64,000 nucleotides of DNA. Source: Spiroplasma phoeniceum (GTDB lineage: Bacteria > Bacillota_I > Bacilli_A > Mycoplasmatales > Mycoplasmataceae). The position numbers were made by a program, and so were the translations under genes. The stretch lies in contig CP110830.1 in assembly GCA_026239495.1 (NCBI GenBank), positions 1,922,001 through 1,986,000 on the forward strand. The letters run 5' to 3'. Position 1 is the stretch's first letter. Every line of letters begins with the position of its first letter. Under the pieces are notes generated by a model. The model made no database searches and was not told where the DNA came from. It saw only the letters and a program-made list of their open reading frames with translations. Of the stretch, positions 20,886-31,357 are shown piece after piece.

Positions 20886-21071
20886 ATGGCCAAAAAATCA
20901 TTAAAAGTTAAACAGCAATGCCATCCAAAATTCAATGTAAGAGGTTATACTCGATGTTGAAACTGTGGACGACCTCATGCTGTGTTACGCAAATTTGATT
21001 TATGTCGTTTATGCTTTAGAAATTTAGCAAGTAAAGGACAAATTCCTGGTGTTAGAAAAGCTTCATGATAG
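20886..21071 (+). CDS. rpsN: 30S ribosomal protein S14, zinc type
   Basis: 61 residues, the short (Z-type) S14. CWNCG (residues about 24-28) and CRLC (about 40-43) form the four-Cys zinc site. Starts [16 protein letters not shown] at ATG 20886 and ends GVRKASW, the last Trp being UGA followed directly by TAG. Two UGA codons split it under the standard code. Confidence 0.97.
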
Positions 21072-21090
21072 AAAGAGAGACTAATTAATT

Positions 21091-21480
21091 ATGATGATTG
21101 ATACAATTGCTGATATGTTAACAAGAATTCGCAATGCTAATCAACGCTTACACAAAAGTGTAAAAATGCCTTCAAGTAAAATGAAAGTAAGAATTGCTGA
21201 GATTTTGAAAGAAGAAGGCTATGTAGAAGACTTTAAAGTATCAGGAGATATTAAAAAAGACTTAACGTTAAATTTAAAGTATAAAGGTAAAACAAAAGTT
21301 ATTTCAGGATTAAAACGAATCTCAAAACCAGGTTTAAAAGTTTATGTAACCGTTGAAGAAGTACCTCAAGTTTTAAATGGGATGGGAATTGCAATTATTT
21401 CAACAAACCAAGGAATTATGACAGACAAAGCAGCAAAAAAAGCTCACTTAGGTGGGGAAGTTATTGCTTATGTGTGATAG
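21091..21480 (+). CDS. rpsH: 30S ribosomal protein S8
   Basis: 129 residues. It starts [22 protein letters not shown] 21091 is preferred because the family commonly begins M-M/T-D[11 protein letters not shown], though ATG 21094 is in frame. It ends GGEVIAYVW, the Trp encoded by UGA immediately before TAG. It binds the central domain of 16S rRNA and in many bacteria represses the spc operon. Confidence 0.97.
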
Positions 21481-21504
21481 AAATATTTAAAGGAGTGCAA
21501 AACA

Positions 21505-22044
21505 ATGTCTCGAATTGGTAATAGAAAGTTAAAAATTCCAGTTGGTGTTGAAGTAACAATTCAACCAAATAATGTTATTGTAAAAGGCGCAAAAGGACAA
21601 TTAGAACAAGCAATTCCAAGCCTTATTACTGTTGCCACCAAAGAAAGTGTTGTGACAACAACTAGAGCAAATGATGTGAAACATAGTAAGCAATTACATG
21701 GCACAATTAATTCTTTAATTCAAGGAATGTTAGAAGGTGTCAGCAAAGGCTTCAAAAAAGAATTAGAAATTAATGGAGTAGGGTATCGTGCGGCGTTAGC
21801 TGGTAATAAGTTAACGTTAAGTTTAGGATATTCTCATCCAATTGAATATAAAATTCCTCAAGGAATTACAATTACACTTCCAAAACCAACACAAATTATT
21901 GTAGAAGGAATTTCAAAACAATTAGTTGGGGAAGTAGCTGCAAACATCAGAAATTATCGTAAGCCAGAACCTTACAAAATCAAAGGAGTTAAATACAAAA
22001 ACGAACACATTATCCGTAAAGAAGGAAAATCTGCTGGTAAATAG
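21505..22044 (+). CDS. rplF: 50S ribosomal protein L6
   Basis: 179 residues with two repeated domains: [19 protein letters not shown] and [19 protein letters not shown], and the rRNA-binding C-terminus ([17 protein letters not shown]). RBS AAAGGAG. Full length. Confidence 0.98.
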   Translation: MSRIGNRKLKIPVGVEVTIQPNNVIVKGAKGQLEQAIPSLITVATKESVVTTTRANDVKHSKQLHGTINSLIQGMLEGVSKGFKKELEINGVGYRAALAGNKLTLSLGYSHPIEYKIPQGITITLPKPTQIIVEGISKQLVGEVAANIRNYRKPEPYKIKGVKYKNEHIIRKEGKSAGK

Positions 22045-22065
22045 CAGAAGAAAGGAATATCAACA

Positions 22066-22431
22066 ATGGCAAATTTACAAAGTCAAAGTCGTAGTGCAAA
22101 ACGAAAAAGAAGACATTTTCGTGTTCGTGCCAAAATTAATGGTACAACAGCTGTTCCTCGTTTAAATTTGTTTAAATCAAATGGGCATTTTTATGCTCAA
22201 TTAATTGATGATGTGAAGCAAAAAACAATTGTTGCAGCCTCAACATTAAAAATGGCTGGTTTAAAATCAACAAGCAATATTGCAGCCGCAGAAAAAATTG
22301 GTGCTGAAATTGCAAAAAAAGCACTTGATAAAAAATTTACAACGGTAGTATTTGATCGCAGTGGATATTTATACCATGGCAAAGTAAAAGCATTTGCAGA
22401 GGCTGCTCGTAAAGCAGGACTGAAATTTTAA
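22066..22431 (+). CDS. rplR: 50S ribosomal protein L18
   Basis: 121 residues: a basic N-terminus ([16 protein letters not shown]), [20 protein letters not shown] and the C-terminal [20 protein letters not shown]. It binds 5S rRNA with L5. RBS GAAAGGA. Confidence 0.97.
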   Translation: MANLQSQSRSAKRKRRHFRVRAKINGTTAVPRLNLFKSNGHFYAQLIDDVKQKTIVAASTLKMAGLKSTSNIAAAEKIGAEIAKKALDKKFTTVVFDRSGYLYHGKVKAFAEAARKAGLKF

Positions 22432-22449
22432 AAGGAGCAATAAGAAGAT

Positions 22450-23064
22450 ATGGCAGAGAATAAAACAGATTTAAAAACAAATACAGGAAACTCAGCCCAA
22501 CCAGCAGCAAAAAAAGAAGGACCACAACATAATTTTCGGCAAGGGAACAAACGTTTTGAACGTAATAATGATCGTCGTGGTGATGAAAATATGTTTGAAG
22601 AAAAAGTCGTAACAATTCGTCGGGTTACTAAAGTAACAAAAGGAGGACGTCATTTCCGATTTGCGGCAGTTCTTGTGATTGGTGATAAAAAAGGTCGCGT
22701 TGGTTTTGGGACTGGAAAAGCAAACGAAGTTCCTGATGCAATCAAAAAAGCAATTAAAGAGGCAAAAAAACAATTAGTAAAAGTGCCACTAGTGGTAACA
22801 ACTGTTCCACATGAAGTTATTGGTCATTTTGGAGCAGGAAAAGTATTAATTAAACCAGCCCGCGAAGGGACGGGAGTTATTGCTGGAGGACCAGCCCGAG
22901 CTGTGATTGAATTAGCAGGCCTAGCAGATGTTTATACAAAATCGTTAGGATCAAATACCCCAATTAATATGATTCGTGCAACATTAGACGGTTTAAGTAA
23001 TTTACGAACAATTGATCAAATTGCAAAATTACGTGGTAAAACCGTAAAAGAGTTACAAGGATAA
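22450..23064 (+). CDS. rpsE: 30S ribosomal protein S5
   Basis: 204 residues; the family is about 165, so there is an N-terminal extension of roughly 40 residues ([20 protein letters not shown], then an Arg/Asn/Asp-rich part). The core starts at [20 protein letters not shown] (double-stranded RNA-binding fold) and includes [20 protein letters not shown]. The gene is followed directly by rplO: rpmD (L30) is missing, as in other mollicutes. Confidence 0.97.
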   Translation: MAENKTDLKTNTGNSAQPAAKKEGPQHNFRQGNKRFERNNDRRGDENMFEEKVVTIRRVTKVTKGGRHFRFAAVLVIGDKKGRVGFGTGKANEVPDAIKKAIKEAKKQLVKVPLVVTTVPHEVIGHFGAGKVLIKPAREGTGVIAGGPARAVIELAGLADVYTKSLGSNTPINMIRATLDGLSNLRTIDQIAKLRGKTVKELQG

Positions 23065-23076
23065 GAGGACAGAACA

Positions 23077-23514
23077 ATGAAATTAAACGGATTACATTAT
23101 ACTGATGGAGCCCGTCATAGTAAGAAACGACTAGGACGAGGAACTTCTTCAGGATTAGGAAAAACAGCCGGTAAAGGACATAAAGGGCAAAATGCCCGCG
23201 CTGGTGGTGGTGTTCGCCCTGGATTTGAAGGGGGACAAACTCCTATCTTCCGTCGTTTACCAAAGGTTGGTTTTACTAACTTAACAACCAAAAAATATGT
23301 CTTATTAAACTTAAGTGATTTGGAAAAATTAGGATTGAATGAAATTAACCATCAAACATTAGTTGTCAAAAAAGTGCTAAAAAATGAAAAAGAATTAATT
23401 AAAATTTTAGGTAATGGTACAATATCTAAGATTGTTAATGTTAAAGTTAACAAAGTTTCGCAAACTGCAAAAACAGCAATTGAAAAAGCTGGAGGAAAAG
23501 TGGAGGTAATATAG
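23077..23514 (+). CDS. rplO: 50S ribosomal protein L15
   Basis: 145 residues: [20 protein letters not shown], the Gly-rich [20 protein letters not shown] region, and [20 protein letters not shown]. The stop TAG overlaps the GTG start of secY by one base. Confidence 0.97.
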   Translation: MKLNGLHYTDGARHSKKRLGRGTSSGLGKTAGKGHKGQNARAGGGVRPGFEGGQTPIFRRLPKVGFTNLTTKKYVLLNLSDLEKLGLNEINHQTLVVKKVLKNEKELIKILGNGTISKIVNVKVNKVSQTAKTAIEKAGGKVEVI

Positions 23515-24941
23515 TGAAAACTAAAGCGAGAAAAAGAAAGACGAATCGCCATAATCGCGAGGTTGACATTGTTAAATCATCAAACTTTTTTGTTAAAAAT
23601 AAAGATTTGATTAAACGAATTTTTTTTACTTTATTAATTTTAGCTTTAATTCGTTTAGGTAGTTATTTAACAGTCCCAGGCGTAAAAATTTCACCTGACT
23701 TTAAAGATTCATCAAACAATGATCAGTTCTTTAGTTTGATTTCAATGTTAGGAGGAGGAACGCTTGGAAAGTTTTCAATTTTAGGTTTAGGAGTATCACC
23801 ATATATTACTGCTTCGATTATTGTACAGTTATTATCAACTGATGTAATTCCGCCTTTATCACGCTGAGCAAAAAGTGGAGAACGTGGGCGAAAAAAATTA
23901 GATCGCTTAACAAAGTGATTAACAATTCCGTTTGCAATTATGCAAGGAATTGCCACAATTTTTACTATGGCAAACCAAGGGATTATTTCTCCAAAATGAG
24001 ATTCATCTGATTTTGGAACGGGAAGTACGATCTTTTATTATACATTAGTTCCAACCGCCTTAATTGCAGGAACAATGTTATTGCTTTGATTAGCAGATCA
24101 AATGACAATTAGAGGGATTGGTAATGGGATCTCATTAATTATTTTTGCTGGAATTGTTGCGCAATTACCAAATAATTTACAAACAACTTTTAAATTCTGA
24201 ATTTCAGGACAAGAAGACATTAACTTATTATTTGATGGAATTTTAAAATTCTTAGTTTATGTTGTAATGTTCTTATTAGTGGTTTTATTTGTTGTAATGT
24301 TAAATGAATCAGAACGGAAATTGCCAATTCAGCAAACAGGAAGTGGTTTGGTATCTGGAAATGAAAAAACCCGCCCCTTCTTACCATTAAAAATTAATTC
24401 CGCTGGAGTTATTCCTGTAATTTTTGCCTCGGCATTAATTTCAGCCCCAATTACTGTTGCACAGATTATTAGTGTAAGTAATCCAAATAATGGTTTTGTG
24501 AAATTTACCAATAATTATTTATCGTTTAGTACATGGCCAGGAATTATTATTTATGCAATTTTAACAATTTTATTTACTTTCTTATATTCACAAGTACAAA
24601 TGAATCCTGAAAAAATTGCTGAGAATTTTCAAAAATCCGGAACATTTATTCCTGGTGTTCGCCCTGGGAAAGAAACTGAAAAATACATTAAGGGAACAAT
24701 TAACCGTTTAAGTATTTTAGGGTCAGTCTTTTTGGCGGCAATTGCAATCTTACCTTATGTGATTAGTAAATTAACATCCTTACCAAGTGCATTAGCAATT
24801 GGAGGAACAGGATTAATTATTATGCTATCAGTCGCACTAGAAACAATGCGTCAAGTTAAAGGACGAATTATGCAACAAGCGTTTATTGATAAAAAGTCGC
24901 AACAATTAACGGATGATACTAAAGATTCATATTTATGATAG
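23514..24941 (+). CDS. secY: Preprotein translocase subunit SecY
   Basis: 475 residues in the membrane, with many UGA Trp codons. The start is GTG 23514 behind GGAGG, overlapping the rplO stop. A basic N-terminus precedes TM1 ([18 protein letters not shown]). The plug region has [18 protein letters not shown], followed by [14 protein letters not shown]. The cytosolic loop [19 protein letters not shown] comes before TM7. The last residue is a UGA-encoded Trp before TAG. It forms the export channel with SecE/SecG, used by the lipoproteins here. Confidence 0.97.
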
Positions 24942-24959
24942 AAAGCCAGGGGAAAGTTA

Positions 24960-25598
24960 ATGCGAAATTTTATTTTGTTAGGAGCTCCCGGTAGCGGAAA
25001 AGGAACCCAATCAGCCCATTTAGTTAAAAAGTTTGGGTTTACGCATATTTCAACCGGCAATATTATTCGTGATAATATTAAGCAAAACACATCATTAGGT
25101 ATTTTGTGTCAACAGTATGTTGACCAGGGAAAATTAGTTCCTGATGATATTATGATTCAAATGGTTGAAAATCATTTACGAACAGTAACTGGTGATTTAA
25201 TTTGAGATGGTTTTCCGCGCACAATTGCGCAAGCAAAAAAAATAGATCAATTATTGCAAAAACTAAATAGCAAGGTTGATAATACATTATATTTTGAAAT
25301 TGATGAAGCAAAGCTAATCGAACGAATTAAGGGACGTTTAACTTGTCCAACTTGTGGACGAACATATCATAAAACAGCAGTGACCCCAAAAGTGGCATGA
25401 GTTTGTGATGATGACCAAACCCCATTAGTACAACGTAAAGATGATAATGAAAAAAAAATTAAAATTAGATTAGTGGCATATCATTCTGATACTGCTCCGT
25501 TAATTAAATATTATTTAAATCAGCAAGTATTAACCGTTATTGATGCTGATATGGAAGAAAATGCTGTCTGAGACCAAATTATGGCAGTTTTAAAATAA
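24960..25598 (+). CDS. adk: Adenylate kinase
   Basis: 212 residues. P-loop [10 protein letters not shown] (residues 8-17), AMP-binding [10 protein letters not shown] and [10 protein letters not shown]. The long-form LID has a zinc site CPTCGRTYH with a further Cys and Asp (VCDDD) downstream, as in Gram-positive enzymes. Three UGA Trp codons. It interconverts ATP, ADP and AMP. It lies between secY and infA; map, normally next, is displaced beyond rplQ. Confidence 0.97.
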
Positions 25599-25623
25599 TG
25601 GAGATTGGAGGTAATAATAAAAA

Positions 25624-25842
25624 ATGGCCAAAACTGATTTATTAGAAGTACAAGGAACAATTTTAGAAGTATTACCAAATACAATGTTTAAGGTGCAATT
25701 AGAAAATGGTGCAACTATTTTAGTTCACGTTTCGGGTAAAATCCGGATGAATTACATTCGCATTTTACCCGGCGACACAGTAGTTGTTGAAATGTCACCT
25801 TATGACTTAGAACGTGGGCGTATTGTTTTTAGACATAAATAA
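25624..25842 (+). CDS. infA: Translation initiation factor IF-1
   Basis: 72 residues, exact length. [40 protein letters not shown] and the C-terminus [12 protein letters not shown] single OB fold that blocks the A site during initiation. RBS TTGGAGG. Confidence 0.98.
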   Translation: MAKTDLLEVQGTILEVLPNTMFKVQLENGATILVHVSGKIRMNYIRILPGDTVVVEMSPYDLERGRIVFRHK

Positions 25843-25881
25843 ACAAAAAAAAACAAAAATTTTGGTAAAGGAGAACACACG

Positions 25882-25995
25882 ATGAAAGTAAGATCATCAG
25901 TTAAAAAAATCTGCGACAAATGTCGTGTAATTAGAAGAAAAGGGCGTGTGATGATAATTTGTTCACAGCCAAAACATAAACAACGACAAGGTTAA
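25882..25995 (+). CDS. rpmJ: 50S ribosomal protein L36
   Basis: 37 residues: [20 protein letters not shown], then a second Cys and His ([12 protein letters not shown]), the C-C-C-H zinc ribbon. ATG 25882 has AAAGGAG upstream. Confidence 0.97.
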   Translation: MKVRSSVKKICDKCRVIRRKGRVMIICSQPKHKQRQG

Positions 25996-26011
25996 AAAGG
26001 GAGGGAAGAAC

Positions 26012-26377
26012 ATGGCACGTATTGGCGGAGCAGATATTCCAAATGATAAGCGCGTAGTAATTGCGCTAACATATATTTATGGAATTGGAAAACCACAATC
26101 ACAACAAATTTTAAAAGAAGCAAAAATATCAGAAGATATTCGTGTGAAAGATTTATCAGAATATGAATTAACAACAATTAGAAATGAAATTGCCAAATTA
26201 AAAACCGAAGGAGAATTACGGCGTGAAGTTTCCTTGAATATTAAACGTTTAATGGAAATTGGTAGTTATCGTGGAATGCGTCATCGTAAAAGTTTGCCAG
26301 CACGCGGACAGTCGTCAAAGCAAAATGCGCGAACAGTTAAAGGACCACGTAAAACAGTTGCTAATAAGAAAAAATAG
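26012..26377 (+). CDS. rpsM: 30S ribosomal protein S13
   Basis: 121 residues. [20 protein letters not shown], the [11 protein letters not shown] turn, and the C-terminal [20 protein letters not shown] and TVKGPRK tail that contacts tRNAs. RBS GGGAGGG. Confidence 0.97.
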   Translation: MARIGGADIPNDKRVVIALTYIYGIGKPQSQQILKEAKISEDIRVKDLSEYELTTIRNEIAKLKTEGELRREVSLNIKRLMEIGSYRGMRHRKSLPARGQSSKQNARTVKGPRKTVANKKK

Positions 26378-26395
26378 TAGATAAGGAGAATAATT

Positions 26396-26785
26396 ATGGC
26401 TGTTAGAAAAAAAACTAATAAGAAAAAAGTTAAAAAAAATGTCCTAAAAGGAATTGCACATATTCATTCAACTTTCAATAATACAATTGTTACCCTTTCT
26501 GATGAAGCGGGCAATGTCATTTCATGAGCATCAGCAGGAGCAATGGGTTTTAAAGGAAGCAAGAAGTCAACCCCTTATGCTGCCCAAATGGTTGCTGAAG
26601 CAGCTGGAAAAGCAAGCCAAGAACACGGAATGAGTAGTGTTCAAGTTGAAGTAAAAGGGCCGGGCCCAGGTCGTGATGCTGCGGTACGGAGCATTCAAGC
26701 AATTGGATTAGAAATCACTTCAATTAAAGATGTAACGCCAATTCCTCACAATGGGGCACGTCCACCAAAAAGACCAAGAGGATAG
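26396..26785 (+). CDS. rpsK: 30S ribosomal protein S11
   Basis: 129 residues. [18 protein letters not shown], a UGA Trp in [22 protein letters not shown] and the conserved end [15 protein letters not shown]. It is part of the 30S platform. RBS AAGGAG. Confidence 0.98.
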
Positions 26786-26800
26786 GAGAAAGATTAGGCG

Positions 26801-27754
26801 ATGAAACAATTTATTAGACCAGAATTTAAATTACAAGCAGAAGATAAAGCCAATAATTACGGAAAATTTTTAGTTGAACCATTAGAACGAGGATTTGGTG
26901 TTACATTAGGAAATGCGATACGTCGAACATTACTATCAGCAACACCGGGAGCAGCTGTTTTTGCTGTTCGAATTAAAGGTGCCTCGCATGAATTTACTGC
27001 TATTCCGGGTATTGTTGAGCATGCTACAAAAATAATTTTAAATATTAAAAATTTAGTATTAAAAATTAATCAAGATATTATTCCAGATGGAGAATCAGTA
27101 ATTTTAAAAGTAGTTTCTTCAAAAGAAAGAGAAATTTACGCAAGAGATTTAGTTGTCCCAACTGGAGTAGAAGTTATCAATGGTGATTTATTATTAGCAA
27201 CAATTGCTAAAGGTGGAGAATTAGACTTGGAGCTACATGCTCGTAATTCACGCGGGTATAAATCATTTACAGATAATAAAAAAGAAAAAAAATATGCTGA
27301 TTTAATTGTAATTGATTCAAATTATTGTCCAATTCAGCGTGTGGCATATAATGTTGAACCAACAAAGGTGGGGAAAAATGCTGAATTAGAAAAATTAGAA
27401 TTAGAAATTCAAACTGATAGTTCAATTACGCCATCTAACGCTGTTGCAATGGCAGCAAAAGTTATTACTGAGCATTTAGAATTCTTTGTTAACTTGAATG
27501 AAGCAATTAAAGCAACTCAAATTATTTCATCTGAAGCAGAAGTGGAAGAAGATGAATTAGATCGTAGCATTGATGAACTAGAGTTTACGCAACGTTCACA
27601 AAACTGCTTAAAAAGAGCCAAAATTGATACTTTACGTGATTTAGTTTCAAAATCAGAAGATGAAATTCAAGAAATTAGAAACTTAGGAAAAAAATCATTA
27701 ACAGAAATTAAAGATAAAGTGGTTCAATTAGGTTTACACTTTCGAAATGATTAA
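26801..27754 (+). CDS. rpoA: RNA polymerase subunit alpha
   Basis: 317 residues. The N-terminal dimerisation and assembly domain contains FLVEPLERGFGVTLGNAIRR and SATPGAAVFAVRIKGASHEF. An acidic linker near residue 245 leads to the C-terminal domain with NCLKRAKIDTLRDLVSKSE and IRNLGKKSLTEIK (DNA and regulator binding). The RBS (GGAGAAAG) overlaps the rpsK stop. rplQ follows 15 bases later. Confidence 0.98.
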   Translation: MKQFIRPEFKLQAEDKANNYGKFLVEPLERGFGVTLGNAIRRTLLSATPGAAVFAVRIKGASHEFTAIPGIVEHATKIILNIKNLVLKINQDIIPDGESVILKVVSSKEREIYARDLVVPTGVEVINGDLLLATIAKGGELDLELHARNSRGYKSFTDNKKEKKYADLIVIDSNYCPIQRVAYNVEPTKVGKNAELEKLELEIQTDSSITPSNAVAMAAKVITEHLEFFVNLNEAIKATQIISSEAEVEEDELDRSIDELEFTQRSQNCLKRAKIDTLRDLVSKSEDEIQEIRNLGKKSLTEIKDKVVQLGLHFRND

Positions 27755-27769
27755 GAGAGGTGAAAAAAG

Positions 27770-28129
27770 ATGTCATACCAACAAAAAAGAGGGAAAAATA
27801 CTGCATGAAGAAACGGCTTAATGCGGAATTTAGCAACCGAATTAATTATTAATGAACGATTGGAAGTAATAAAAACACGCGCCAAAGAATTACGCCGTCA
27901 TGTTGACAAATTAGTGACACTAGGAAAACGACAAGATTTACATGCTCGTCGTCGTGCTGCTAGTTTTTTGCGTGATATTGATGAAAATGAAAAGGAAACT
28001 GCATTACAAAAATTATTTAATGGCATTGCCAAAAAATATAAAACTCGTAATGGTGGTTATACACGCATTTTAAAATTAGATAATCGTAAAGGAGATAATG
28101 CTCCGATGGTGATTATTGAATTAGTCTAA
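27770..28129 (+). CDS. rplQ: 50S ribosomal protein L17
   Basis: 119 residues: [20 protein letters not shown] (UGA Trp), [20 protein letters not shown], and the C-terminal [23 protein letters not shown] 27770 has AGAGAGGTG upstream. It is the last gene of the cluster, with a terminator directly after it. Confidence 0.97.
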
Positions 28130-28131
28130 CC

Positions 28132-28164
28132 AAAAAAACTAACTTGTTTGTCGTTAGTTTTTTT
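28132..28164 (+). terminator. Rho-independent terminator after rplQ
   Basis: AAAAAAACTAAC, a 9-base loop, GTTAGTTTTTTT, then C and more T. It closes the ribosomal cluster. TAAAAT at 28175-28180 just beyond may be a -10 box for map. Confidence 0.85.
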
Positions 28165-28202
28165 CTTTTTATGATAAAATAAAATCTGAAAGGAATTTAA
28201 CG

Positions 28203-28946
28203 ATGATTACAATTAAAACAGACCAAGAAATTGAATATATGCGCAAAGCCTGTTTAACATTAAAAAAAATTAATCAAGAATTAAAAGCGATGATTAAACC
28301 AGGAGCAACAGGATTTATGCTTAATCAACGCGCAGAAGAAATTATTCGAGCAAATAATTGCCAACCAAATTTTAAAGGCTTATATGGTTTTCCCGCGAGC
28401 ATTTGTGTTTCTTTAAATGAAGTTTTAGTACATGGAATTCCAAATCATACGCCATTTGTGGAAGGTGACCTTGTTTCTGTTGATGCGGGTTGTTCATATG
28501 AAGGTTATAATAGTGATTGCGCTTTTACTGTAATTGTTGGAAAACCGCGCACAATAGAATATGTGAAGTTATTAACTGTCACTGAAAAATCATTAGCAAA
28601 AGCAACCGCAATTTTAAAACCAGGAGTACGAATTGGTGATATTGGTGAAACAATTCAAACATATGTTGAAGGAGAAGGCCTTTTTTTACCAACTGAATTT
28701 TCTGGTCATGGAATTGGGCGTGAATTACATGAAGAACCAATGATTCCTAATGTTGGAACAGCTGGAGTAGGAATGCGCTTACAAGCTGGAATGACAATTT
28801 GTATTGAACCAATGGTTCAAATTGGGACTAAAGAAATTAAAATGTTAGATGATAATTGAACACCAGTGTCGGCGTTACATTTATGTAGTGCCCATTTTGA
28901 AGATACAATTTTAATTACTCCGACTGGACATGAAGTTTTAACTTAA
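28203..28946 (+). CDS. map: Methionine aminopeptidase, type I
   Basis: 247 residues. Metal ligands fit the family: two Asp in DAGCSYEGYNSDCAF, His in FSGHGIGRELHEEP, Glu in CIEPM and Glu in AHFEDTILIT. It removes the initiator Met from nascent proteins. RBS GAAAGGA. Usually map lies between adk and infA; here it has its own position after the rplQ terminator. Confidence 0.96.
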
Positions 28947-29022
28947 TTATTTTTAATAATAATAATCTTACCGAATCCTTAATAAAGTATTTGACCCATT
29001 TTTTAATTTTCTTGTGAATGAA

Positions 29023-29051
29023 TTGAAAAATTTGTAATTATTGTGTAAAAT
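29023..29051 (+). promoter_or_regulatory. Promoter of the 59-residue gene
   Basis: TTGAAA (29023-29028), 17 bases, TAAAAT (29046-29051) preceded by TG. About 40 bases before ATG 29092. Confidence 0.65.
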
Positions 29052-29091
29052 GAATGAGCAGGGCTTTATGTTTAACATGAAGGGAGCTATT

Positions 29092-29271
29092 ATGCGATTT
29101 AAACAAAGAAATTTAGTTTGAAAAATTAATATTTTTGCCAAAAATATTAAAGCTGGAGCGGGAAAACGAAATCCGTTTGATTATGACCGAGCCAAAAAAA
29201 TGACCCGAGAATTAATTAAAAAACAACGATTAGAAGCAAAAGCAAATAAAAATAATAACTATCAATTTTAA
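29092..29271 (+). CDS. Small basic hypothetical protein
   Basis: 59 residues, starting MRFKQRNLVWKINIFAKNIK (Trp by UGA) and continuing KAGAGKRNPFDYDRAKKMTR with a Lys/Arg-rich tail ending NNYQF. It has its own consensus promoter and an AGGGAG ribosome site 6 bases upstream, which is why it is called real. Strongly basic; nucleic-acid binding is possible but not shown. It is followed at 29292 by an IS3-like element. Confidence 0.65.
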
Positions 29272-29291
29272 AAAAACATACTTTATTAGTA

Positions 29292-30738
29292 TGCACAGCT
29301 TAAAATAACTGAGAATTATTTTTTTAATTTAAAATGCTTTTTAATTCAAATTGAATTGGAGGCATTTTTAATTTTAAAACCCTGCTATAATTATTATACT
29401 CAACAATATAATTATCTATCATATTTTTTAGCTCATTAAAATTTTTGTATTTTGTTATATTTTTATTTTCTGTTTTTAAAATTGAAAACCAATTTTCAAT
29501 AGGTGAATTATCTAAACAATTTCCACTTCGAGACATACCTATAGTTACTCCATAATCTCTTAATAAATCAAAATATGTATGTGAAGTAAAATGAGTCCCT
29601 TGATCAGAATTAATTATTAATTGACCAGGTTTAATTTTTAGATTAATTAAGCTTTGTTTTAAACAATTAATTACTCAATTTACTGTTAGTGAGTATTCAA
29701 CAATTGCATTACTAAATAAGTCTTTAATAGCAAATAAATATACTGATTCTGAATATATTTTAATTATTGTAATATCAATTGATCATTTTTGATTCATTTG
29801 ATTAGAATGAAAATTACGTTTAAGTAAATAGGGATATTTTTTTATGTTAATATAACATATTATTAAAATGTTTAATTCGTTTTTTATGTTTAATTCTAAC
29901 TTCAGAACATATTTGTAATATCTTCATATAAAGATATACAGTACTTGCTGATATTTTTATTTTTTGTTCTTCCAAATCAAGTTTTATTTGTCGATGACCT
30001 TTATTTTTATTGTTTTTTCAAATTATTTTAATTATTTCTAATATATTGTAATCAATTTTTTATTCATATTTTTCATGAATATTTTTATATTTATTTCATG
30101 TATCATATGAAATGCATAATATTTTCAAAAATCATCTTAATGGTAAGACTGAGTTGTTATTTAATTCGTTTTTAATAAAATCAATTTGTTTTCTAATATT
30201 CATCTTTGTTTTTGTTTTTGGAAGAGATTCAAGATTTTTTAAAATATTATTTTCTGCTTTTATTTGTTCATTTTCTTTTGTTAATAAATAGACTTCTTGC
30301 GATACCTGGTTTTATTATTAAAATATTATTATAAAATATAATTTAATATCCTCATAAATTATATTTTATAATAATATTTTAATAATAAAACCAGGTATCG
30401 CAAGAAGTCTAATATATAGTTTCATCATGCTGATTATTAAAAATTGGCATTTTTTTAATATATGTTAGTTTATCAATTTTTTTATCTTTATTAAAAACAT
30501 TAATTAACCTAGAAATAGTTGCAGCACTTATTTCATATTCTTTAGATATTAAAGATATTGATTTATTATATTAGCAATATTCGTTAATAATTTTAGTTTT
30601 AAATTCAATATCATGGTCTTTTGACCCTTTAGTTTTACCCTTTGCCATATAAAAAATGTTTCTCCTAACTTTATATATTTAATAATAACCTATAAAGGTT
30701 TTTTATTTCATATTCTCAGTTAAAAGAAACATTGTACA
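29292..30738 (-). mobile_element. IS3-like element (TGTACA-end type), copy 2, disrupted
   Basis: The ends TGCACAGCTTAAAATAACTG (29292) and, inverted, TGTACAATGTTTC with AACTGAGAAT (to 30738) form imperfect terminal repeats. orfA starts near 30648 (MAKGKTKGSKDHDIEFK) but has a TAA after NEYC. orfB ends at 29324 with SRSGNCLDNSPIENWFSILK (DDE glutamate region), has Trp UGA codons, and has lost its frame in places. A 121-bp palindromic element sits in orfA at 30290. Other copies: 1989-2664 and 62643 to the window end. Confidence 0.8.
30290..30410. mobile_element. 121-bp palindromic miniature element made of two IS5-like left ends
   Basis: About 57 bp of the type I IS5-like left end is followed by its inverted copy, both ending AGACTTCTTGCGATACCTGG outward. 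It is flanked by AAT on both sides, the IS5-like duplication, inside the IS3 orfA; the plus-strand IS3 copy near 2140 shows the empty site. There is no coding capacity. It should be mobilised by the type I transposase (inference). Confidence 0.85.
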
Positions 30739-30762
30739 TCTTTCTTAGTATTGTTTTTTAAA

Positions 30763-31239
30763 TTATTTATTAAGTTGATAACTATTTTTAATTTTTTTAT
30801 AAATCATTGTTTTGTAATCTTTATCAAGAAAGCCAATAAATGTAAAAACACCAACAAAATGATAACCAATATCTAATTATTTTTCATTTAATTTTGCAAA
30901 AGTAATTAATTGGGCTTGACGTTCTAATTGTTTTTCGCTTAATTTTTGTTGTTTTGTCTGATCATTTGTGTCATTAAAATAATAAATATAATTTCAGTCA
31001 TCGGAAATATAATTTACATACCCCCTTTTATTTTTACTTACTTTTTGGGTGAGAGAAACAATATTAGGAAATCAAACTTGTTGATAATGATTAATATTAT
31101 AGCCACTTGTTAAAGTTGAAAGCTGATTTTCATCAGTAAATAAGATGTTCAATACACCAAAAATTGTTCGAAATATTATTTTATCATCAGTTGTAATTTC
31201 TTTTTGTTGCAAAATTTTTTGTAATGTTTGATTTGTCAT
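30763..31239 (-). pseudogene. Hypothetical protein gene with an internal stop
   Basis: From ATG 31239 the frame reads MTNQTLQKILQQKEITTDDK, then LFTDENQLSTLTSGYNINHY, and has UGA Trp codons (QQVWFPN, SDDWNYI). An in-frame TAA near 30878 (KLNEK-stop) interrupts it before LDIGYHFVGVFTFIGFLDKD. Without the stop it would be 158 residues. Family not recognised. It lies directly next to the IS3-like end. Confidence 0.55.
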
Positions 31240-31315
31240 TTGATTAACCCTTATTTTGAAACTTGTAAATTATTTTACTTTTCTAATATAATAATTATAC
31301 TAAAAAGAAATAAAA

Positions 31316-31324
31316 TGTTATAAT
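31316..31324 (+). promoter_or_regulatory. Extended -10 promoter before the glycosyltransferase-like gene
   Basis: TGTTATAAT, a perfect -10 with TG extension, 33 bases before ATG 31358. Confidence 0.55.
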
Positions 31325-31357
31325 TATGGTAATAATTGATTAAAAAAGGGGATTAGA

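Noticed and set aside
29292-30738. Plectrovirus (SpV1) sequence
   Set aside because: No coat protein, Rep or ATPase-like viral genes were seen. The transposase remnants here are IS3-type with their own ends.
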